Shown here piece by piece: positions 14,155-17,299 of a stretch of 17,299 bases of DNA. The first letter of the stretch is position 1. The number at the start of each line of letters is the position of its first letter. A program made the position numbers and the translations under genes. Origin of the DNA: JADJQU01 sp035490315 (GTDB lineage: Bacteria; Planctomycetota; UBA1135; GCA-002686595); contig DATHET010000143.1 in assembly GCA_035490315.1 (NCBI GenBank), positions 1-17,299 of the forward strand, in the 5' to 3' direction. Below the pieces are notes generated by a model, which ran no database searches, had not been told where the DNA came from, and worked only from the letters and a program-made list of their open reading frames with translations.

Positions 14155-15356
14155 AGCAGCGCCGCCTTTTTCCCCGCCTCGCCGGCGCGACGATGCAGAC
14201 GCGCGGGCTCGGCAAGCACGCGCGCGAGACCGACGGCGCCCGCCGGATCGGAACCGGTCGCCGGGCGCTCGCCATAGCGCGCGTCGCTCGCGGCCAGGAG
14301 ACTGAACGGCGAGCGCACGCCCTCGACGAGCACGGCGCGGCCGGAAAGGCGCACGAAGCTCGAGCCGCTCACGCGCGATTGACTCGATGCGAAGAAGGCC
14401 TCGAGGTCGCGCTGGAAAGGATCGTGGAACAGGCCCTGGTGCAGGCGGCGGCCGTAGACGTCGCCGAGGTGGTCCTTCCAGAAACGCTGCTCCTCGGTGA
14501 GCACGAGCTTTTCGAGCTCGCGGTGCGCGTCGAGCAGGATCTCCGCCGCCGGCGCTTCGAAAGCGATGCGGCCCTTGATGCCGAGCACGGTGTCGCCGAG
14601 GTGGTAACCGCGGCCGACGCCGAGCAGCCCGCCCTCGCGGTTGAGTCGCTCGATCAATTCGACCGGCGACAGGCGCTGGCCGTCGATCGCGACGGGAATT
14701 CCCGCCTCGAAGTCGATCTGCACGCGCGCATCGCCGCCGCCGCCGCGCGTCCAATGCCAGGCTTCCTCCGGGAGGGCCTGGGACGAGTCGCCCATCTCGG
14801 CGCCGCCGATGGTCAGGCCCCACAGGCCGGCGTTGACGGAGTAACGCCCGCCCGCGGGCGGGATGGGCAACTCGTGCTTCTGGAGCCAGGCGCGCTGGGA
14901 CTCGCGGCTCGGCGCGAGATCGCGCACCGGCGCCAGGACTTTCAGACCCGGCGCAATGGTGGTCAGCGCGGCTTCGAAGCGGACCTGGTCGTTGCCCGCG
15001 GCCGTGCAGCCGTGAGCCACGGCGTCGAATCCGCCGGCGAGGGCTTCGCGCGCGAGGACTTCCGCCTGCAGGCCGCGCTCCGCTCCGACCGACAGCGGAT
15101 ACACGCCGCCGCGGCGCACGTTGGCGGCGACCAGCCAGCGCAGGACGCGATCGAACATCTCGGCGCGCGCGTCGACGAAGCGGTGCTCCACCGCGCCGAG
15201 CTGCAGGGCCCGCTCGCGCAGCGACTGCTTCTCTTCTTCGCTGAATCCGCCGCAATCGACCGTCAGCGCCGTGACCTCCGCCCCGCGCTCGCGGATCAGC
15301 CAGGCGACCAGGTACGAAGTGTCGAGACCACCGGAATAGGCCAGCAATACACGCAT
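14151..15356 (-). CDS. argG: Argininosuccinate synthase
   Basis: This 401-residue ATP-dependent synthase joins citrulline and aspartate. It has the PP-loop LLAYSGGLDTSY (4-15), an SEEE segment and LGAVEHRFVDARAE of the nucleotide domain, YPLSVGAERGLQAE (about 86-99), AHGCTAAGNDQVRFE for the citrulline/ATP site, and GLTIGGAEMGDSS for the aspartate side. The overall pattern (about 400 residues, GLWG-type segment) fits the Bacteroidota/Xanthomonas subgroup. ATG 15356 is chosen over an in-frame ATG at 15380 because AAGGGA lies 6 nt upstream and the PP-loop begins at residue 4. It is the first gene of the overlapping eight-gene block and follows argR after 34 nt. Confidence 0.95.
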   Translation of the reverse strand: MRVLLAYSGGLDTSYLVAWLIRERGAEVTALTVDCGGFSEEEKQSLRERALQLGAVEHRFVDARAEMFDRVLRWLVAANVRRGGVYPLSVGAERGLQAEVLAREALAGGFDAVAHGCTAAGNDQVRFEAALTTIAPGLKVLAPVRDLAPSRESQRAWLQKHELPIPPAGGRYSVNAGLWGLTIGGAEMGDSSQALPEEAWHWTRGGGGDARVQIDFEAGIPVAIDGQRLSPVELIERLNREGGLLGVGRGYHLGDTVLGIKGRIAFEAPAAEILLDAHRELEKLVLTEEQRFWKDHLGDVYGRRLHQGLFHDPFQRDLEAFFASSQSRVSGSSFVRLSGRAVLVEGVRSPFSLLAASDARYGERPATGSDPAGAVGLARVLAEPARLHRRAGEAGKKAALL

Positions 15357-15362
15357 CGGAGT

Positions 15363-15368
15363 TCCCTT
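15363..15368 (-). promoter_or_regulatory. Ribosome-binding site of argG
   Basis: On the minus strand AAGGGA lies 6 nt upstream of ATG 15356. It supports that start rather than the upstream in-frame ATG at 15380. Confidence 0.65.
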
Positions 15369-15390
15369 GAAATGAGGCATGCGGGAGCGG

Positions 15391-15819
15391 TCAGGAGAGC
15401 AGAGCGGACACGCGGGCGCGCACGCGACGCGCGGCAGCCTGCGAGGAAGTCGCCACCAGCACGGTGTCGTCGCCGGCGATCGTGCCGGTGACTCCCAGCA
15501 GGCCGTCGGCTTCGATCGCCCGCGCGACGGCCGAGGCAGCGCCCGGCTCGGTGCGGATCAGCGTGATGTGCGTGGCGCTGGCATGGCCGCGCACCAGGCT
15601 CTGCAGGGCGTCGAGCGGCGTGAAGCGCTCCTCGGGCACCATCGTGTAGACGCCGTCCTGCTTGGCGGCCTTGATCGCGCGCAGATCGCGCGACAGCACC
15701 GGCTGCGAGGCCTGGAATCCGCGCTTCGCCAGCGCGGCGTGGAGCTCTGACTGGCTCTGGTATTGTCCGTTCGCGATCAGCTCGCGGACGACGGAACGTC
15801 TTTCGGTTGTGGCGGCCAT
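15391..15819 (-). CDS. argR: Arginine repressor
   Basis: This 142-residue ArgR/AhrC regulator has an N-terminal winged helix containing SQSELHAALAKRGFQASQ (about 22-39) and the recognition segment QPVLSRDLRAIKA. The C-terminal arginine-binding hexamerisation domain shows the signature GTIAGDDTVLVATSS. Family members bind paired ARG boxes when arginine is present. It stands just upstream of argG on the same strand, behind a promoter overlapped by two candidate sites, so it probably controls itself and the whole operon. ATG 15819 lacks a Shine-Dalgarno sequence. The length is slightly below the usual 150-156 residues but both domains are complete. Confidence 0.95.
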   Translation of the reverse strand: MAATTERRSVVRELIANGQYQSQSELHAALAKRGFQASQPVLSRDLRAIKAAKQDGVYTMVPEERFTPLDALQSLVRGHASATHITLIRTEPGAASAVARAIEADGLLGVTGTIAGDDTVLVATSSQAAARRVRARVSALLS

Positions 15820-15895
15820 GGATACGATCGAACAGAATAGTTAGTCGCGCCAGAAGTGCAAGGGTGCATTTTCCGTCGGGACTGGGTAGTCGGTG

Positions 15896-15934
15896 CAAGC
15901 GGGATTATTCTACCCGATTGGCATATTATTCGTC
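15896..15934. promoter_or_regulatory. Candidate tandem ARG boxes upstream of argR
   Basis: Two imperfect 18-bp sites (15896-15913 and 15917-15934) share the conserved right half ATTATTC, with TATTC at 15906-15910 and 15927-15931. Their centres are exactly 21 bp apart, the spacing of paired ARG boxes in enterobacteria (18 bp plus 3 bp). The left halves match the known consensus poorly. They overlap the candidate promoter, consistent with repression by ArgR. Confidence 0.5.
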
Positions 15935-15936
15935 AG
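15907..15936 (-). promoter_or_regulatory. Candidate promoter of argR and the arginine operon
   Basis: On the minus strand CTGACG (complement of 15931-15936) and TAGAAT (complement of 15907-15912) form sigma-70-like -35 and -10 boxes separated by 18 bp, giving a leader of about 80 nt before argR. A second, weaker possibility is TTGCAC with TATTCT nearer the gene, which would give a nearly leaderless mRNA. Confidence 0.45.
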
Positions 15937-15972
15937 GCCTGCGGGCAGGGCTCGGGCGCGAAAGTGCTGCGG

Positions 15973-15995
15973 AAAAATCGGCGAGGCGCGACGCC
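15973..15995 (-). terminator. Possible intrinsic terminator after the small membrane protein gene
   Basis: On the minus strand GGCG pairs with CGCC (complements of 15992-15995 and 15980-15983) around an 8-nt loop, followed by GATTTTT. It lies just past the stop at 16002 and before the argR promoter, where a transcript end would make sense. The stem is only 4 bp. Confidence 0.35.
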
Positions 15996-16001
15996 CTGCG
16001 C

Positions 16002-16115
16002 TCAGAACACCGACGCCGGCGCGAACTCGACGATGAGCCAGAGCACCAGGATCAGTGTGCCGATGACGCCCACCCACTTGACGATCTCCTCCGCGGCGCT
16101 CGGCTGCTTGTCCAT
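16002..16115 (-). CDS. Small single-pass membrane protein, 37 aa
   Basis: This short frame encodes a 37-residue protein starting MDKQPSAAEEIVKWVG, followed by a hydrophobic helix containing VIGTLILVLWLIV (about residues 17-29) and a short FAPASVF tail. The N-terminus is charged and amphipathic. It is preceded by AAGGGGAAG and GGAGC purine stretches suitable for ribosome binding, and is followed by a small hairpin with a T-run. I do not recognise the family. Small membrane subunits or modulators of larger complexes have this look, but no partner gene is beside it. The alternating hydrophobic and charged pattern, plus ribosome-binding and terminator signals, argue that it is real. Confidence 0.6.
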   Translation of the reverse strand: MDKQPSAAEEIVKWVGVIGTLILVLWLIVEFAPASVF

Positions 16116-16258
16116 GCTCCCTACTTCCCCTTGGGCTGCTTGCGGGGCACTCTCGGCTTCGGCTCGTCGCGCGGAGCCTGAGGCTGCGCATACAAGGCCA
16201 GCGAGGCCGGCGCGAGCTTCAGGGCGCCATCCTACTTCTCCGTCCGCTTCTTGCTCCG

Positions 16259-16298
16259 ATCTTCATTCACTCCGCTCGCCTGCTAGGCATCTTCATTC
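16259..16298 (+). repeat. Two copies of a 10-bp direct repeat in the gene-poor stretch before the PLD gene
   Basis: ATCTTCATTC occurs at 16259-16268 and 16289-16298, 30 bp apart, within the 217-nt stretch between the small membrane protein gene and the phospholipase D-like gene. Apart from these repeats, and a stop-free but ATG-less 36-codon frame at 16121-16231 (minus), I see nothing convincing in that stretch. Confidence 0.5.
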
Positions 16299-16332
16299 GA
16301 CGCGGGGAAGCGCCTGGCGTAGGCTCGCGCGC

Positions 16333-17299
16333 GTGACCCACCGCATCGTATTCGCTCTCGCCTGCGCGCTCCCGTTCGCCCTGCCGCAGGTGCCTTCCCA
16401 AGCCCCGGGACAGGCCCAGCAGTCGGCGAGCGTGCTCCACCCGCCGGTGTTCGAGCTGGTCGAGAGCGCGCCGATCGAGACCACGCTCGATCACCCAGAG
16501 GTGCGCAACGCCGACGTGGTCTGGATCGAGATGATCGAGAGCGCGGCGCGCACGCTCGATTTCGCCGAGTTCTACGCCAGCTCGGCGCCGGGCAGCAAGC
16601 TCGAGGGCGTGATCAAGGCGCTGGAGACGGCCGCTGCGCGCGGCGTGAAAGTGCGCTTCCTGCTCGACCTGAAGTTCACCTCGACCTACCCGGAGATGAG
16701 CCTGCGGCTCAAGGCGATCAAGGACCTCGAGCTGCGGGTGCTCGACCTCGAGAGCACGACGCGCGGCATCCTGCACGCGAAGTACTTCATCGTCGACGGC
16801 GAGGAGGTCTTCATCGGCAGCCAGAACTTCGACTGGCGCTCGCTCGAGCACATCCAGGAGCTCGGCGTGCGCGTGGCGGCGCCCGACGTGGCCAAGGCCG
16901 TGAACGACGTGTTCGCGCTCGACTGGGCCCTGGCCGGCGGCGAGAAGCTCGACCCGGTTTCGCTCGCTCCTCAAGGCTATGTCTTCCCCACGCGCATCGG
17001 AGAAGGCGCGGCGGAGATCAACGTGACGCCGGTGTTCTCGCCCAAGGTCCTGATGCCCGATCCGAAGCTGTGGGAGTTGCTCAAGATCGTCGAGTTGATC
17101 GACAGCGCGCGCGAGCGGGTGCGGGTGCAGGTCATGACCTACAAGCCGGTCGGCCGCGACAAGGTCTACTTCGACGCGCTCGAGGCCGCGCTGCGACGCT
17201 GTGCCGCGCGCGGTGTGAAAGTCGAGCTTTTGTGCGCGGACTGGTCGAAGCGCAAGGGCACGATCGAGGGGCTACAGAGCCTCGAGCCGCTGGAAAACG
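16333..17299 (+). CDS. Secreted phospholipase D-like (PLD3/PLD4-type) protein, 3' end outside window
   Basis: The frame is open from GTG 16333 to the window end (322 codons), so the gene is partial. An N-terminal signal-like segment (MTHRIVFALACALPFALPQ) suggests export. The first HKD motif is present as HAKYFIVDGEEVFIGSQNFD (148-167), with His148, Lys150 and Asp155, followed by DWRSLEHIQELGV, a pattern like animal PLD3/PLD4 and their poxvirus relatives rather than classical bacterial cardiolipin synthase. A second domain begins near residue 230; its HKD motif would lie beyond the end. Such enzymes act as phosphodiesterases on lipids or nucleic acids. No Shine-Dalgarno sequence precedes the GTG, so the start is moderately uncertain. 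Confidence 0.82.
   Translation, partial: MTHRIVFALACALPFALPQVPSQAPGQAQQSASVLHPPVFELVESAPIETTLDHPEVRNADVVWIEMIESAARTLDFAEFYASSAPGSKLEGVIKALETAAARGVKVRFLLDLKFTSTYPEMSLRLKAIKDLELRVLDLESTTRGILHAKYFIVDGEEVFIGSQNFDWRSLEHIQELGVRVAAPDVAKAVNDVFALDWALAGGEKLDPVSLAPQGYVFPTRIGEGAAEINVTPVFSPKVLMPDPKLWELLKIVELIDSARERVRVQVMTYKPVGRDKVYFDALEAALRRCAARGVKVELLCADWSKRKGTIEGLQSLEPLEN

Noticed and set aside
13096..15255. A 719-codon open frame that might fuse an extra domain onto the P-loop protein
   Set aside because: The upstream part overlaps argG in another frame and has shadow composition. ATG 14154 overlapping the argG stop is the natural start.
1..17299. CRISPR arrays, tRNA or rRNA genes, transposases or phage genes
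   Set aside because: No periodic repeats with spacers, no cloverleaf or rRNA-like stretch, and no transposase or integrase motifs were seen on either strand by eye.

Overview
This is a high-GC bacterial chromosomal segment with tight, gene-dense packing, many GTG starts and few strong Shine-Dalgarno sites. The best lineage clue is a secreted beta-propeller protein (4673-6439) whose C-terminal cysteine-containing domain resembles tails I associate with secreted proteins of Planctomycetota. The arginine genes look like the Bacteroidota/Xanthomonas variant. I therefore favour a planctomycete or similar Gram-negative bacterium, with moderate confidence. I see no tRNA, rRNA, CRISPR array, insertion sequence or phage gene.

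Left part (1-3187). Four minus-strand genes run as a loose group: an ElyC/YdcF-type membrane protein (2138-2875), a family 2 glycosyltransferase with a degraded metal-binding motif (1144-2034), and an overlapping pair made of an unknown 121-residue protein and a carboxylesterase (691-1056 and 20-694). A small GIY-YIG protein (2939-3187) lies divergently from them on the plus strand.

Middle part (3269-6439). A MoaD/ThiS-like sulfur-carrier protein is coupled, with a 2-nt gap, to a cytoplasmic Asp-box propeller protein (3269-4650, plus strand). A convergent gene for an exported seven-repeat propeller protein follows (minus strand).

Core (6526-15936, minus strand). A complete-looking arginine cluster runs argR, argG, an unidentified P-loop NTPase, argC, argD, an acylornithine-type transcarbamylase, argB, an M20 deacylase and argH. 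From argG to argH every gene junction overlaps by 1-4 nt, so the eight genes are almost certainly one translationally coupled operon. ArgR lies just upstream, behind a promoter overlapped by two TATTC half-sites spaced 21 bp. The transcarbamylase carries succinylornithine-type signatures, including Ala where acetylornithine enzymes have Glu92. The pathway therefore probably keeps the acyl group through the carbamoylation step, and the M20 enzyme removes it from acyl-citrulline. No acyl-donating enzyme (ArgA, ArgJ or a GNAT protein) is present. The P-loop protein sits inside the operon and resembles the DUF1611/dethiobiotin-synthetase class, so it is a candidate for that missing step or for another unknown role. 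This is the most interesting hypothesis in the window.

Right end (15937-17299). A 37-residue single-pass membrane protein (16002-16115, minus strand) is followed by a short gene-poor stretch, then a secreted PLD3/4-like phospholipase D-family protein that runs off the window (16333-17299, plus strand).
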